64,000 nucleotides of DNA from the NCBI RefSeq assembly GCF_014639435.1, contig NZ_BMFZ01000002.1:372001-436000 (forward strand), written 5' to 3'. A program made the position numbers and the translations under genes. Below are positions 25,703 through 36,851 of the stretch, one piece after another; within the stretch, counting starts at the first letter, position 1, and every line of letters starts with the position of its first letter. Source of the DNA: Hafnia psychrotolerans (GTDB lineage: Bacteria > Pseudomonadota > Gammaproteobacteria > Enterobacterales > Enterobacteriaceae). The notes under the pieces were generated by a model. The model made no database searches. It was not told the origin of the DNA and was given only the letters and a program-made list of their open reading frames with translations.

Positions 25703-27358
25703 TTATTTGGCCTTTTTTGGCTGAGGATCATCTTGCCCAGGGGCTGCAAAAATCAGTGCATTGCTTTTCTGATTCAGTGTTTTCAGAACCGGTTGCAGTT
25801 CACGCAGGGTTTTATCCAGACTTTGCATATCTCCAACCAGATTACGGTATGCCGGTGAACCCGGCTGGAAACCTTTCAGACTGCGGTTCAACTGGATAAG
25901 CGTTTGCTGCATATCTTGCGGTAAAGCTTTCATCTCTTTACTGTTCACAATACTATTCAGTGAATCAAGCGTTCTCTGCATCGCTTTCATCGTTTTCTGA
26001 CTTTCAGCCAGTGAACTTGTCGCTTCTCGCAGCATCGGCTCAATTGGCAGACCATTGATCTTGTCAAGAGTGGCCATCAATTTCTGTTGAATCTGTGTAA
26101 ATCCACCGCTGACAGTTGGCAAGATCTTAACACCCTGCATTTCAGCAGGTCCTGTCCAAGGTTTCTCCTTTGGATAGAAATCAAGATCGACATACATCAA
26201 ACCTGTTAACAGGTTGGCAGTCTTCATCGAGGCACGCAGACCGTTGGCAATGCCAACTTTGATGTGCTCATTCACATCAAAATTGTTACCCAATAACTTC
26301 TCGAACCGGTCAGGTTCAATCCGAATCAATACTGGAATACGGTAATCGCTTTCGATCTGCTGTTTAAACCCAAGCATGGCATAAGGCACTTCTGCAACAG
26401 TGCCCATACGTATGCCTCGAAATTCCACCGGTGCGCCGGGTTGCAGGCCGCGTACGGAGTCGGAGAAGAACAGCACGTAATCCATATGACGGGTATACAG
26501 CGATTCCTGAATACTTTTCTGATCGTCAAATAGTTTATATTTATCGCCAGTTTTAGCGTCTTTGCCTTTCTCCCAGCCATTGGGAACATCAAAACTGACA
26601 CCCCCGCTAAACAACGTGGTGAGTGATCCCATTTCTACACGCATACCCTGCGCAGACATGTCGAAGTTGACACCGCTGTCTTTCCAGAAACATACGTTAT
26701 CCGTGACCAGAGAATCGTAAGGAGCGCGAATAAAAAGTTGATATTTGATGTTGCGGGCTTTCGGATCAAAATGGCTAGTTTCCACTGTACCGACCTGGAA
26801 TCCGCGAAACAGCACCGGATCGCCGGGGCTAAGCTGACCGGAACGTTCACTCTCCAGAACGACGCGGATCCCTTTAGCATCAGGAGATGCCAGGGGCGGC
26901 GAATCATCCAACGTATATTCAGCTTTCTCATCACCTTTATTGCCCGGCTGCAGTTGAATATACGCACCGGACAATAGTGTGCCTAAACCGGAGACACCTT
27001 CCCGGCCAATCTGCGGTTTGACCACCCAAAATACGGAGTCTTCACGCAGCATTTTTTCCATCCCTGTGTTTAGACGCGCTTTAATAATCACTTGTTGCAG
27101 GTTGTCGCTCAGGATGACACTTTCCACTTTACCGACATCGACATTGCGACTTTTTATGGTCGTTTTACCACCTTCAATGCCCTCTGCCGAGGTGGTAACC
27201 AGCGTGACTTCAGGTCCCTGATTACTGTAATGGTAGAACAGGATCCATGCACCAATCAGCGCTGTGACAATAGGGATGATCCACACTGGAGACCAGCGTT
27301 TGATCTTCTCGACTTTCGCCGTACCGCTCTGTTCATCGTCGATTTTATTTTCCGCCAT
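25703..27358 (-). CDS. pqiB: MCE-domain lipid-transport protein PqiB
   Basis: 551 residues. One N-terminal transmembrane helix (about residues 25-45, VWIIPIVTALIGAWILFY) precedes three MCE domains (starts near 50, 165 and 290; e.g. FRGFQVGTVETSHFD, FRGIRMGTVAEVPY). A long helical C-terminus follows. PqiB hexamers build a needle-like channel across the periplasm for lipid movement. It overlaps the pqiA stop by 14 bp. Confidence 0.95.
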   Translation of the reverse strand: MAENKIDDEQSGTAKVEKIKRWSPVWIIPIVTALIGAWILFYHYSNQGPEVTLVTTSAEGIEGGKTTIKSRNVDVGKVESVILSDNLQQVIIKARLNTGMEKMLREDSVFWVVKPQIGREGVSGLGTLLSGAYIQLQPGNKGDEKAEYTLDDSPPLASPDAKGIRVVLESERSGQLSPGDPVLFRGFQVGTVETSHFDPKARNIKYQLFIRAPYDSLVTDNVCFWKDSGVNFDMSAQGMRVEMGSLTTLFSGGVSFDVPNGWEKGKDAKTGDKYKLFDDQKSIQESLYTRHMDYVLFFSDSVRGLQPGAPVEFRGIRMGTVAEVPYAMLGFKQQIESDYRIPVLIRIEPDRFEKLLGNNFDVNEHIKVGIANGLRASMKTANLLTGLMYVDLDFYPKEKPWTGPAEMQGVKILPTVSGGFTQIQQKLMATLDKINGLPIEPMLREATSSLAESQKTMKAMQRTLDSLNSIVNSKEMKALPQDMQQTLIQLNRSLKGFQPGSPAYRNLVGDMQSLDKTLRELQPVLKTLNQKSNALIFAAPGQDDPQPKKAK

Positions 27359-28616
27359 CTTGTTGCACCTTTAAAGACTGAACTCCGGCTCGATCCCAAA
27401 TCAACCTTGGGTCGAAAGTCGCCGCCGCGAGCATAGTAAGAATAACGACCCCAGCAAATAGCAGTACGCCGATGTCCGGATAGATACTCATTAATTTCCC
27501 CATTCTGACCAATGCAGAAAGCACGGCGATGACGAATACGTCGATCATTGACCACCGGCCAACAAATTCGACCATTTCATAAATCACATGCAATCTCTCT
27601 CTGTCGATCTGCTTGTCGCTGTTGGCATCCCAACACAACCAACCAATCGCCAGCATTTTCAATGTAGGGACCATGATACTGGCAATAAAAATCACCATGG
27701 CAACAGGATAAGAGCCGTCACTCCATAACAGCACAACGCCGGCCATGATGGTGGAGGTGATTTTAGTCCCCAGCGCCTGAGTGATCATGATGGGCAATAA
27801 ATTAGCGGGAATATAAAGGAGAATCGACGTCACTAATAATGCCATAGTCCATTGCAGACTGTTTTTACGCCGGGCATATCCTTTGGTTTCGCAACGGCTA
27901 CACTCGGACTGATTGACCGGCAAAATAGCCATGCAACAGTGGCAAGAACGTAACCCTTGACTCAAACCGCTCTCTCCAATACGCAACGGTTGCGCTAACC
28001 GCGGTGCGGGTCCAACCTGCTGCCATAACCCGTAGCGGTCAGTACATTGAAAGGCGCGTAATTGAAGCAGGCAGAAAAGGACATAGGGAATGAAACTGGT
28101 GCCAATACCGACATCACCGTAAGCCATCAGTTTAACGAAACTGACCAGCACACCAGCAAGGAAAATCTCTACCATGCACCAGGCCTTTAAACGAAACAGC
28201 ATGCGCGCAATACTCACTTTCCAGTGAGCTGAAAGCCGGGTATTCATGTAAAGTACAATAATTGACAGCATGCAAATGGCAGGCAGTAATTGCACCACGA
28301 TCATAAATAAGGAGGCCATACTGGTGTAGTTTTCAGAGACCAGTAACTGTGGAATTTGGATCAACGTAACTTCACTACCAAGACCGGCCACCTTCATGTT
28401 AACGAAGGGGAAAAGATTGGATAACAGCAGCATAAACAGCGCGCTGATGGCAAAGCTGATAGGACGTCTGCGGGGATCTTTCCAGCGCGATGTTAGCGTG
28501 GTGTGACAACGTGGACATTTTGCCTTTTGCCCGATGGCAATAGCAGGGATCTCCACCAACAAATCGCATTGGGGACACAAAATGTGCGGGTCATGAATAT
28601 GAGAACACACAGTCAA
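27345..28616 (-). CDS. pqiA: Inner-membrane protein PqiA
   Basis: 423 residues with two tandem PqiA domains. Each starts with a zinc-ribbon-like Cys cluster (CPQCDLLV and CPRCHTTL near residues 19-38; CHCCMAIL and CSRCETKG near 228-246) followed by about four membrane helices. PqiA is the inner-membrane partner of PqiB in the paraquat-inducible, SoxRS-responsive envelope lipid transport system. It is the first gene of pqiABC here. Confidence 0.95.
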   Translation of the reverse strand: MTVCSHIHDPHILCPQCDLLVEIPAIAIGQKAKCPRCHTTLTSRWKDPRRRPISFAISALFMLLLSNLFPFVNMKVAGLGSEVTLIQIPQLLVSENYTSMASLFMIVVQLLPAICMLSIIVLYMNTRLSAHWKVSIARMLFRLKAWCMVEIFLAGVLVSFVKLMAYGDVGIGTSFIPYVLFCLLQLRAFQCTDRYGLWQQVGPAPRLAQPLRIGESGLSQGLRSCHCCMAILPVNQSECSRCETKGYARRKNSLQWTMALLVTSILLYIPANLLPIMITQALGTKITSTIMAGVVLLWSDGSYPVAMVIFIASIMVPTLKMLAIGWLCWDANSDKQIDRERLHVIYEMVEFVGRWSMIDVFVIAVLSALVRMGKLMSIYPDIGVLLFAGVVILTMLAAATFDPRLIWDRAGVQSLKVQQDGGK

Positions 28617-28693
28617 CTCCTCAACGGCGGAAGATACCTAAGACCTGCGCAGACCAATAGATCCATTATTCACCTGCGCAGGATGATGCAGCT

Positions 28694-30598
28694 TTAGCCG
28701 TTTTTCTGCGTTTCCAACGCTTCCCAACGTTCAAAGGCCTGCTCTAACTCTTGTTCGACAACCGCCAGCGCCTTTACGACTTGCTGGGTTTCATCATGCG
28801 GACGGGTGAAAAAATCGGCGTCACTCATTTGTTGCTGTAAAATAGCGATCCGCCCTTCCAACTCACTGATTTGCTGAGGCAGTAGCTCAAGTTCGCGTTG
28901 TTGATTATAGCTGAGCTTATTGGCAGAGCGTTTAGCAGATTCTGCTTTGGGCTGTGACACCACTTTGGTCTCTGAGGCCGCAACCTGGCGGATGGGCTTC
29001 TGGTTACGACGCTGCTGTTGCGCATCATGGTAACCCCCAACATAGCTGTTAATCACGCCGTTGCCTTCATAAATCCAGCATTCGGTTGCCGAGTTATCAA
29101 CAAACTCACGGTCATGGCTCACCAGCATTACGGTGCCCTGATAGCTGTCGATCATCTCTTCCAGCAACTCCAGCGTTTCTACATCCAGGTCATTGGTCGG
29201 TTCATCGAGAATCAACAGGTTACTTGGACGCAGGAACAATTTTGCCAGCAGCAGACGGTTACGTTCGCCGCCTGACAGCGCTTTCACCGGTGTCATCGCG
29301 CGTTTAGGGTGGAACAGGAAGTCCTGTAGATAACCCAGTACATGGCGTGAGCGGCCATTGACCATCACTTCCTGCTTACCTTCGGCGAGGTTATCCATCA
29401 CGGTACGTTCCGGATCAAGCTCCGCACGGTGCTGGTCGAAATACGCTACTTCCAGCTTGGTACCGCAGTGAACGCGGCCGCTGTCTGCCTGAATTTGACT
29501 TAGCATCAGTTTAAGCAGTGTAGTTTTACCACAACCGTTCGGACCAACCAGTGCAATTTTATCGCCGCGCATCACCTGAGCCGAGAAGTTGCTCACCAGC
29601 TGTTTACCGGCAATCGCGTAGCTGACATCTTCCATTTCGAACACAATCTTGCCGGAACTTGAGGCCTCAACCACCTGCATCTTAGCGGTACCCATCACTT
29701 CACGACGGTCAGAACGCTCTTTACGCAAAGCTTTCAGGGCGCGTACACGGCCTTCATTACGGGTACGACGGGCTTTGATGCCCTGACGGATCCACACCTC
29801 TTCCTGTGCCAGTTTTTTATCAAACTCGGCGTTCTGCAGCTCTTCAACGCGCAACGCTTCTTCTTTCGCCAGCAGGTAAGCTTCATAGTTACCCGGATAG
29901 GACACCAGTTTGCCGCGATCGAGATCGACAATACGGGTTGCCATGTTGCGGATAAATGAACGGTCATGGGAAATGAAGATGATACTGCCCTGGAATTCCT
30001 TCAGAAACTCTTCCAGCCAGGCAATACTTTCGATGTCCAGGTGGTTGGTCGGTTCATCAAGCAATAATACCTTCGGAGAACTGACCAGCGCACGGCCCAG
30101 CGCAGCTTTACGCAGCCACCCACCGGAAAGGGAAGTCAACTCAGCATCGGCATCCAGACCCAGTTGCAACAACACTTCGCTGATGCGACTGTCGAGCTGC
30201 CACAGACCTTGGTGATCAAGAATTTCCATCACCTGAGAGAGCTTATTCAAGTTTCTCTCACTTGGGTCAGTTTCTACCAGATGCGAAATCGCATGATAGG
30301 CCTTGAGATGTTCAGCCTGTTCAGACACGCCTTCAGAGACGAAGTCAAACACAGTGCCGACTACATTACGGGGCGGATCCTGCTGTAGACGCGCGACGAT
30401 TAAATCCTGCTCGTAAACGATACGACCGTCATCGAGTGGCACTTCGCGGTTGATGATTTTCATCAGCGTCGATTTACCGGCGCCGTTACGACCGACCAGA
30501 CAAACGCGTTCGTTCGGTTCGATGTGTAATTCGGTGTTATCTAACAAAGGCGAGTCACTGAATGACAGCCAGGCACCTGACATACTGATTAACGACAT
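28694..30598 (-). CDS. uup: ABC-F ATPase Uup
   Basis: 634 residues without membrane segments. Two ABC domains are present. The first has GRNGAGKST, LSGGWLRKAALGRAL and LLLDEPTNHLD. The second has GPNGCGKTT, LSGGERNRLLLAKL and LILDEPTNDLD. A linker lies between them, and a C-terminal coiled coil (about residues 550-634) binds DNA in E. coli. Uup is an ABC-F factor linked to precise excision of transposons and ribosome function. It follows rlmL by 5 bp, so they form an operon. Confidence 0.95.
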   Translation of the reverse strand: MSLISMSGAWLSFSDSPLLDNTELHIEPNERVCLVGRNGAGKSTLMKIINREVPLDDGRIVYEQDLIVARLQQDPPRNVVGTVFDFVSEGVSEQAEHLKAYHAISHLVETDPSERNLNKLSQVMEILDHQGLWQLDSRISEVLLQLGLDADAELTSLSGGWLRKAALGRALVSSPKVLLLDEPTNHLDIESIAWLEEFLKEFQGSIIFISHDRSFIRNMATRIVDLDRGKLVSYPGNYEAYLLAKEEALRVEELQNAEFDKKLAQEEVWIRQGIKARRTRNEGRVRALKALRKERSDRREVMGTAKMQVVEASSSGKIVFEMEDVSYAIAGKQLVSNFSAQVMRGDKIALVGPNGCGKTTLLKLMLSQIQADSGRVHCGTKLEVAYFDQHRAELDPERTVMDNLAEGKQEVMVNGRSRHVLGYLQDFLFHPKRAMTPVKALSGGERNRLLLAKLFLRPSNLLILDEPTNDLDVETLELLEEMIDSYQGTVMLVSHDREFVDNSATECWIYEGNGVINSYVGGYHDAQQQRRNQKPIRQVAASETKVVSQPKAESAKRSANKLSYNQQRELELLPQQISELEGRIAILQQQMSDADFFTRPHDETQQVVKALAVVEQELEQAFERWEALETQKNG

Positions 30599-30603
30599 AA
30601 ACT

Positions 30604-32724
30604 TTACTTTTCCTCGCTAGCGTGAGAAAGCAGCCAGCAGTTATGAATTTGACGATTACGGGCGAAATCCTGCGACAGGGTTTGGCTGGTGATCTCTTTA
30701 GCGCTCAGACCGAGCAAGCTCAGTCCCTCGAGATCCATCTGGAAACCGCGCTTGTTGTTGGAGAACATAATGGTACCGTTGTGACGCAAAATACGTTTCA
30801 GATCTTTCATCAATGACAGATGATCACGCTGAACGTCGAAACTTTCGGCCATACGTTTAGAGTTGGAGAAGGTCGGTGGATCGATAAAGATCACGTCAAA
30901 CTGCTCGTCGCACATGCCAAGATAGGAGAGACAATCAGCCTGGATAAGGCGATGCTGACGCCCTGTCAAGTTATTCACTCGCAGGTTTTTCTCTGCCCAC
31001 TCCAGATAGGTGCGTGACATATCGACAGTGGTCGTGCTGCGTGCGCCACCGAGGCCTGCGTGAACGCTGGCGGTACCGGTGTAGGCAAACAAGTTAAGGA
31101 AGTCTTTCCCTTTACTCATTTCGCCAAGCATTTGGCGCGCAATGCGGTGATCGAGGAACAGACCGGTATCCAGATAATCGGTCAGGTTAACCCACAGCTT
31201 GGCATTGAACTCTTCCACCAACTGGAATTCGCCTTTTTGCGCCAGTTTCTCGTACTGATTGGTTCCCTTCTGACGTTCACGGGTTTTCAACACCAGTTGG
31301 CTGGAAGAAATATCCAACACAGAGAGTGTGGCGTTAATGACATCAAATAAACGTTGACGCGCTTTCTGCGCATCCACGGTTTTTGGTGGTGCGTATTCCT
31401 GTACTACCACTTTGCTACCGTAGCGATCAACGGCCACGTTGTAATCTGGTAAATCGGCGTCATACAGGCGATAACACTCGATCCCCTGTTGTTTGGCCCA
31501 TTTCTCCAGCTTTTTGACGTTCTTGCGCAGGCGGTTGGCGTAGTCTTCTGCCATTTGCGTGCCTGACGCTCCGGTTGGGTTTTCGGCCAACTGGTAGTTT
31601 TTTTGCACACATTCCAGCGGGCCATTTTTAGCCTTAAACTGACGATCGGCGCGTAGCTGCACGCAGCTCAGCAGTTCAGGCGAGGCGCTGAACAGAGAGA
31701 GCTGCCAGCCACCAAACTGAGTTTTCATAATACGGCCCAGCTGGTTATGCAGGGCAATCAACGCAGGTTCACTTTCCAAACGCTCGCCATAGGGTGGGTT
31801 ACTGATGACCGTACCGGTTGGGCCTTCAGGCAGCGGATTCACCAATTTGCCAACTTCACCCACTTCGAGTGTGATGAGTTCAGCCACACCGGCACGACGG
31901 GCGTTAGAACGCGCCATTTCAATCACGCGGCGGTCAATATCAGAACCGAAGAAACGCGACGAGGTCTCCTGCAATGCACGACGAGTACGCACTTCGGCCT
32001 CTGTCGTCAGTTCACGCCATAAATCAGCATCAAACTTATTCCAGCCGGTAAAGCCCCAATGTGGACGATGTAAACCCGGCGCGCGATCGGCGGCAATCAT
32101 TGCCGCTTCGATCAACAACGTGCCGGAACCGCACATAGGATCAACCATCGGCGTGCCAGCTTTCCAGCCAGAACGCATGACGATGGCAGCCGCCAAGCTC
32201 TCTTTTAAAGGTGCCTGACCGGCCAGGTCACGGTAGCCGCGCTGATGCAGGCCTTCGCCGCTCAAATCTAGCGCAACGCTGGCAGTATCACGTTGCAAGA
32301 ACACATTGACGCGAATGTCAGGCTGCTGTTTCGCCACGTTAGGGCGTTCATCCATTTTGCGCGTAAAGCTGTCGACGATAGCGTCTTTCACTTTCAACGC
32401 GCCGTACTGACTGTTACGAATCTCATCATTCAGACCACTAAAATGAACGGCAAAGGTTTTATCGACACCGAACATTTCCGGCCAGTCGATCGCCATCACA
32501 CCCATATATAGGTCTAAATCGCTGTGTACTTTAAATTCATTAAGAGGCAGCAGAATGCGCGAAGCCAGACGGCTCCAAAGCAGACTTTGATACATCAGGC
32601 GATCGTCACCTTCAAAATGCACCCCTCCCTGCACAACTTTGCAGGCTTGCGCACCCAGCGTTTCCAGTTCGCTTTTTAAAAGTTCTTCCAGTCCACGCGC
32701 CGTGCTGGCAAACAAAGAGTTCAT
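30604..32724 (-). CDS. rlmL: Bifunctional 23S rRNA methyltransferase RlmKL
   Basis: 706 residues, like E. coli RlmL/RlmKL (702). A THUMP domain comes first. The m2G2445 methyltransferase has [12 protein letters not shown] and SNPPYGERL. The C-terminal m7G2069 methyltransferase has [14 protein letters not shown] and [11 protein letters not shown]. Both modify helix 74 of 23S rRNA. It is the first gene of the rlmL-uup unit and is divergent from ycbX. Confidence 0.95.
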   Translation of the reverse strand: MNSLFASTARGLEELLKSELETLGAQACKVVQGGVHFEGDDRLMYQSLLWSRLASRILLPLNEFKVHSDLDLYMGVMAIDWPEMFGVDKTFAVHFSGLNDEIRNSQYGALKVKDAIVDSFTRKMDERPNVAKQQPDIRVNVFLQRDTASVALDLSGEGLHQRGYRDLAGQAPLKESLAAAIVMRSGWKAGTPMVDPMCGSGTLLIEAAMIAADRAPGLHRPHWGFTGWNKFDADLWRELTTEAEVRTRRALQETSSRFFGSDIDRRVIEMARSNARRAGVAELITLEVGEVGKLVNPLPEGPTGTVISNPPYGERLESEPALIALHNQLGRIMKTQFGGWQLSLFSASPELLSCVQLRADRQFKAKNGPLECVQKNYQLAENPTGASGTQMAEDYANRLRKNVKKLEKWAKQQGIECYRLYDADLPDYNVAVDRYGSKVVVQEYAPPKTVDAQKARQRLFDVINATLSVLDISSSQLVLKTRERQKGTNQYEKLAQKGEFQLVEEFNAKLWVNLTDYLDTGLFLDHRIARQMLGEMSKGKDFLNLFAYTGTASVHAGLGGARSTTTVDMSRTYLEWAEKNLRVNNLTGRQHRLIQADCLSYLGMCDEQFDVIFIDPPTFSNSKRMAESFDVQRDHLSLMKDLKRILRHNGTIMFSNNKRGFQMDLEGLSLLGLSAKEITSQTLSQDFARNRQIHNCWLLSHASEEK

Positions 32725-32810
32725 ATCGACATATCACCAAAAAGAAAATAGTTGCGCATTATAGCTAATCCGTCCCGCTTGTCATAAAGTCTCTTCCCAT
32801 CATAAAATAT

Positions 32811-32936
32811 TACCCAACGTCATTCGAGTTGCATCTGGGCCGCAACGGAATGAATCCTCGGGTGCTTACTCAAGTAAGTGACCGGGTTGAATGAAGGCGG
32901 CCAACGCGGAGGCAGCTCGAAAGATGAAAGGTATAG
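32811..32936. repeat. Dispersed palindromic repeat, full copy upstream of ycbX
   Basis: Starts CATTCGAGTTGCATCTGG, has a central ACTCAAGTAAGTGA, and ends GGCAGCTCGAAAGATGAAAGG. The ends are inverted copies (TTCGAGTTGC and GCAGCTCGAA). It is of the same family as 60859-60984 and of repeats common in Serratia/Rahnella intergenic DNA. Confidence 0.7.
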
Positions 32937-32955
32937 AGCAAGGAGGCGCGTTTAC

Positions 32956-34059
32956 GTGGCTACCCTTTCACGATTATTTGTTCACCCCGTAAAGTCGATG
33001 CGCGGACTGCAGTTGTCTCACGCACATGTCACAGCCAGCGGTCTGGCATTTGACCGTCTTTTCATGTTGACAGACCCACAGGGGATGTTTATTACCGCAC
33101 GCCAATATCCGCAGTTGGTCCAGTTTACGCCCGCTTTGCTGCCAGATGGCCTATTAATCACCCGTCCCGATGGCGAAACCGCCAGCGTGCGTTTCCGTGA
33201 TTTTAGCGGACAAGCTGAACCCACAGAAGTTTGGGGCAATCAGTTTACCTCACTCATCGCGCCAGATGCGTTAAATCAGTGGCTAAGCCGCTATTTAAAG
33301 CGCGACGTACAACTGCGCTGGGTCGGTGAAGAACTGACTCGCCGCGTGAAAAAATATGCTGAAGTCCCCCTCTCTTTCGCCGACGGCTTCCCTTATCTGC
33401 TGATCAATGAAGCCTCAATGCGCGATTTACAAAACCGCTGCCCCAGCAGCGTGAAAATAGAACAGTTCAGGCCGAATCTGGTGGTTACTGGCGTGGAGGC
33501 TTATGCCGAAGATAATTGGCAGACCATTCGCATCGGTGAGGTTATTTTTGACGTAGTGAAACCCTGCAGCCGCTGCATACTAACGACGGTAAGTACCGAG
33601 CATGGCCGCAAACATCCGCGTGGGGAACCACTGAAAACGCTGCAGGGCTACCGCACTGCCGACAACGGTGATGTGGATTTCGGTCAGAATATGATTGCCC
33701 GTAACACCGGCATGATCCGGGCCGGTGACAGCATTCAGGTACTGGCGACCAAACCACCCCGCCCATACTCTGCCGGTATCGTGGTTGAAAATGTGGCAGC
33801 GCCAAAGAGCGATGTCAAAAGTGTCAGCATTAACTATCAAGGCACGGAGTTTACCGGAAATAATCAGCAGATTTTGCTTGAGCAGCTAGAGATGCAGGGT
33901 TTACGCATTCCATACTCTTGCCGTGCAGGTATTTGCGGAGCTTGCAAGCTGACGCTAGAGGCAGGGGAAGTGTCGCCACTAAAGGCAAGTGCGATAGGTA
34001 AAGATGGGACGATATTGTCTTGCAGTTGTATTCCAGGAACGGACGTCGTGTTGCGTTGA
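32956..34059 (+). CDS. ycbX: MOSC/2Fe-2S protein YcbX
   Basis: 367 residues. It has an N-terminal MOSC beta-barrel domain ([19 protein letters not shown]), a central MOSC core with the molybdenum-liganding cysteine in KPCSRC, and a C-terminal plant-type ferredoxin ([10 protein letters not shown] then CSC). YcbX is a molybdoenzyme that reduces N-hydroxylated bases such as 6-hydroxylaminopurine. The start is GTG 32956, 9 nt after AGGAGG. The frame continues 26 codons upstream only because it crosses the dispersed repeat. Confidence 0.92.
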   Translation: MATLSRLFVHPVKSMRGLQLSHAHVTASGLAFDRLFMLTDPQGMFITARQYPQLVQFTPALLPDGLLITRPDGETASVRFRDFSGQAEPTEVWGNQFTSLIAPDALNQWLSRYLKRDVQLRWVGEELTRRVKKYAEVPLSFADGFPYLLINEASMRDLQNRCPSSVKIEQFRPNLVVTGVEAYAEDNWQTIRIGEVIFDVVKPCSRCILTTVSTEHGRKHPRGEPLKTLQGYRTADNGDVDFGQNMIARNTGMIRAGDSIQVLATKPPRPYSAGIVVENVAAPKSDVKSVSINYQGTEFTGNNQQILLEQLEMQGLRIPYSCRAGICGACKLTLEAGEVSPLKASAIGKDGTILSCSCIPGTDVVLR

Positions 34060-34091
34060 TCAAGAAGAGAAGAGGTCTATCAGGCGGGAAA

Positions 34092-34640
34092 TCAAACCGC
34101 CCGATCATATTGTTGAGTATTCGTGGTGCGAACGGGTGCAGGCATCAAACGATCATGCATGATCTTAATGGCATCACCGAGCACCATTCCCCGACCTGCC
34201 AGAGTTAAGCGCTCTTGTGCCAGTAAACAAAGACTGGCGTTATCGCCGGACTCAACCACCAGCAGGATTGCATGCTCGCCACTCTCCGTCACCTGAACTT
34301 GCGCTATCTGGCCGTTCTGCGGCTGAAAAGGTAAGCGCTGTTGGGTAAAATGCCAACTTTTTGGCATTAGCGGCTTGAGAAAACGGAAGGCAACCAAGGC
34401 ATTAAGTACTAATTCAGCACGCTGCTCATTGGCCAGTTTCACACCTTTGCACTGCTCTTCATAACCATAATAGAGAGCAGCATCATCCACACAGAATGAG
34501 GCGTCACCAAAAGCATCTGGCGTCAGCATTTTTGCAGGGAAACGGGAACGGAAAATCATACCATTGGCGAGATCCAGCATCAGCCGATCGTGTTCAGTAT
34601 CAAAATACCAACGCCAATTATCATCTGGTTTAATTTTCAT
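34092..34640 (-). CDS. zapC: Cell-division protein ZapC
   Basis: 182 residues, close to E. coli ZapC (180), starting [20 protein letters not shown], with [20 protein letters not shown] and the late [12 protein letters not shown]. ZapC binds FtsZ filaments and stabilises the Z ring. It is convergent with ycbX and lies downstream of pyrD on the same strand, separated by 201 bp. Confidence 0.93.
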   Translation of the reverse strand: MKIKPDDNWRWYFDTEHDRLMLDLANGMIFRSRFPAKMLTPDAFGDASFCVDDAALYYGYEEQCKGVKLANEQRAELVLNALVAFRFLKPLMPKSWHFTQQRLPFQPQNGQIAQVQVTESGEHAILLVVESGDNASLCLLAQERLTLAGRGMVLGDAIKIMHDRLMPAPVRTTNTQQYDRAV

Positions 34641-34841
34641 TTTCTATCCTGTTTTTCCCGAACTTGCGATCTGATCACTCATTAATAAAAAAAACCGGAC
34701 TTACCCTACGCGATTTAATCATGGGTATAAATCAGACAAATCTTGAGCTACTGCCGCTTCTATATTATAGAACCAGTGGACAAAATATAGACGAGCCGGA
34801 TGAATAAATAAACCCCCGGCTGTCAATAGCGATGAAAAATA

Positions 34842-35852
34842 TTAGATATGGGTGACAATATTCTTAATCAGGCGTGGTCCGTGATAGATAAACCCGGAAT
34901 ATATTTGTATTAAAGAGGCACCCGCCGCCATTTTTTCCCGTGCAGCGGTTAATGAATCTATCCCGCCAACACCAATAATAGGCAACTGGCCTTTAAGTTC
35001 ATCAGAGAGCATACGGATGATTTCTGTACTCCGAAGTTGAACAGGACGGCCACTTAATCCACCGGTTTGCTCGCAGTAATTAAGTCCCTGGATCAACTTA
35101 CGGTCGAGTGTTGTATTGGTGGCGATCACCCCATCCATATTATGACGAACTAAACTGTCAGCTATTTGGATCAATTCCTCGTGTGAAAGATCCGGGGCGA
35201 TCTTTACTGCAATAGGGACATATTTTTGATGCCGCTGCTGTAGCTCAAGTTGCTTATTTTTTATCGCTGCCAGTAGATCGTCAAGCGCTTCGCCGTACTG
35301 TAATGAGCGTAATCCCGGCGTGTTAGGGGAAGAAATATTCACCGCGATATATCCGGCGTAAGGATAAATCTTATCCATACAAGTCAGATAATCATCTTTG
35401 CCATTCTCGACCGGCGTGTCTTTATTCTTGCCAATATTAATACCGAGAATGCCACCAAAACGAGAACGTTTAACGTTGTTAACTAAATTGTCGACACCTT
35501 TATTATTGAAGCCCATGCGGTTAATCAGGCCTTCGGCTTCCACGATGCGGAATAAGCGCGGCTTATCATTACCGTCCTGAGCCCGAGGCGTCACGGTACC
35601 CACTTCCACAGCACCAAAGCCCATCGCGCCAAATGCATCAATGCAATCACCGTCTTTATCCAGACCGGCGGCAAGACCTAATGGGTTTTTAAATGACAGC
35701 CCCATGCAACTGACCGGTTTGGTCGGTACAGACTGGTTAATAAGAAATTCAAACGGTGAACCAGAAATACGGCTCAATAGGCGGAAAGTGAGTTCGTGCG
35801 CGCGCTCAGGGTCGAGCTGAAACAGTGCTTTCCTGACAAGAGGATAAAACAT
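34842..35852 (-). CDS. pyrD: Dihydroorotate dehydrogenase (quinone) PyrD
   Basis: 336 residues, class 2 DHODH. The N-terminal amphipathic helix ([21 protein letters not shown]) associates with the membrane and quinone pool. The FMN barrel carries [13 protein letters not shown], and [11 protein letters not shown] contains the catalytic base serine. [20 protein letters not shown] is the phosphate-binding end. It oxidises dihydroorotate to orotate in pyrimidine synthesis. Confidence 0.97.
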   Translation of the reverse strand: MFYPLVRKALFQLDPERAHELTFRLLSRISGSPFEFLINQSVPTKPVSCMGLSFKNPLGLAAGLDKDGDCIDAFGAMGFGAVEVGTVTPRAQDGNDKPRLFRIVEAEGLINRMGFNNKGVDNLVNNVKRSRFGGILGINIGKNKDTPVENGKDDYLTCMDKIYPYAGYIAVNISSPNTPGLRSLQYGEALDDLLAAIKNKQLELQQRHQKYVPIAVKIAPDLSHEELIQIADSLVRHNMDGVIATNTTLDRKLIQGLNYCEQTGGLSGRPVQLRSTEIIRMLSDELKGQLPIIGVGGIDSLTAAREKMAAGASLIQIYSGFIYHGPRLIKNIVTHI

Positions 35853-36231
35853 GAAGACTCCTGGATTCCCGGTGGCTAGACGGGGCGATATTATCGACTA
35901 ACCGCCGGTCAATTGGAAACGTTAACCAGCTATTTGCGATAATAAGTGCTTTTGTACGCAAACGATTACTTTTTATTTACCTTTGATTCACGTTTTGCGC
36001 CCTTCCCACCTCCCCTTTATACCTGCCGTTTCGCCGACTTTATCCGTTTTGCGACTATGGATAGCCAAAATTGAGATTTCCGCTCCGCCGCCTCTGCCTG
36101 TTACGTTAATTTCACTTTGTTAATGAAAACAATGATTCTATAACTTTTTGTTATATCCAAGTCACTCACGTTGCATTACGGCAGCCAACACAGAGGCAAC
36201 TTGCAGGACGACGGATATATAAGGAATTCAG
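35853..36231. other. pyrD-ssuE intergenic region
   Basis: A 379-bp divergent gap with no gene. It contains a PurR-like box near pyrD and a degraded dispersed repeat (about 36152-36219) near ssuE. CysB/Cbl control of ssu is expected from E. coli, but I cannot identify the sites by eye. Confidence 0.6.
35956..35971. promoter_or_regulatory. PurR-like operator upstream of pyrD
   Basis: ACGCAAACGATTACTT matches the left half and centre of the PurR consensus (ACGCAAACGTTTTCGT), with a weaker right half. E. coli pyrD is a known PurR target. It lies 104 bp upstream of the start codon. Confidence 0.45.
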
Positions 36232-36816
36232 ATGCGTGTTATTACCCTGGCAGGCAGCCCGCGACAACCGTCCCGCTCTTCTTCCCTGCTGGCCCTCAGC
36301 CACCAGTGGCTGGCAAACCGTGGTGTGAAAGTCTTTACCTACCATCTGCAGGATTTCTCTGCTGACGATCTGCTGTTCGCGAATTTCTCCAGCCCGCAGT
36401 TGAAGCAGCTGACTGCCGAACTGACGAGTGCGGACGGGTTGATCGTCGCAACACCCGTGTATAAAGCGTCTTTTTCCGGCGCATTAAAAACGCTGCTGGA
36501 TTTACTACCTGAACGCGCACTCGACCATAAAGTCGTTCTGCCGCTGGCGACCGCCGGTTCTATCGGTCACATGCTGGCGGTGGATTACGCTCTCAAGCCG
36601 GTTCTCGCCTCGCTGAAAGCACAGGAAGTTCTGCAAGGCGTATTCGCCGATGACAGCCTGATTACCGACTATCACACTTTTCCGGCGCGGCTTGATCCGG
36701 CGCTCGCCGAGCGTTTGAACGAATCGCTGGAAAATTTTTATCTGGCACTCAGCCGCCATCGGCCGATCGTCAACACTTTCGCAACCTCTCTTTCAGCGCA
36801 AGTTCTGCGCGTCTGA
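36232..36816 (+). CDS. ssuE: NADPH-dependent FMN reductase SsuE
   Basis: 194-residue flavodoxin-like FMN reductase. It opens [20 protein letters not shown], and [20 protein letters not shown] is the conserved family signature. SsuE supplies reduced FMN to SsuD. It is the first gene of ssuEADCB, placed between pyrD and pepN as in E. coli. Confidence 0.95.
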   Translation: MRVITLAGSPRQPSRSSSLLALSHQWLANRGVKVFTYHLQDFSADDLLFANFSSPQLKQLTAELTSADGLIVATPVYKASFSGALKTLLDLLPERALDHKVVLPLATAGSIGHMLAVDYALKPVLASLKAQEVLQGVFADDSLITDYHTFPARLDPALAERLNESLENFYLALSRHRPIVNTFATSLSAQVLRV

Positions 36817-36851
36817 CTCAAAAGGAATTCACCATAACTGCGTTATTCTCT

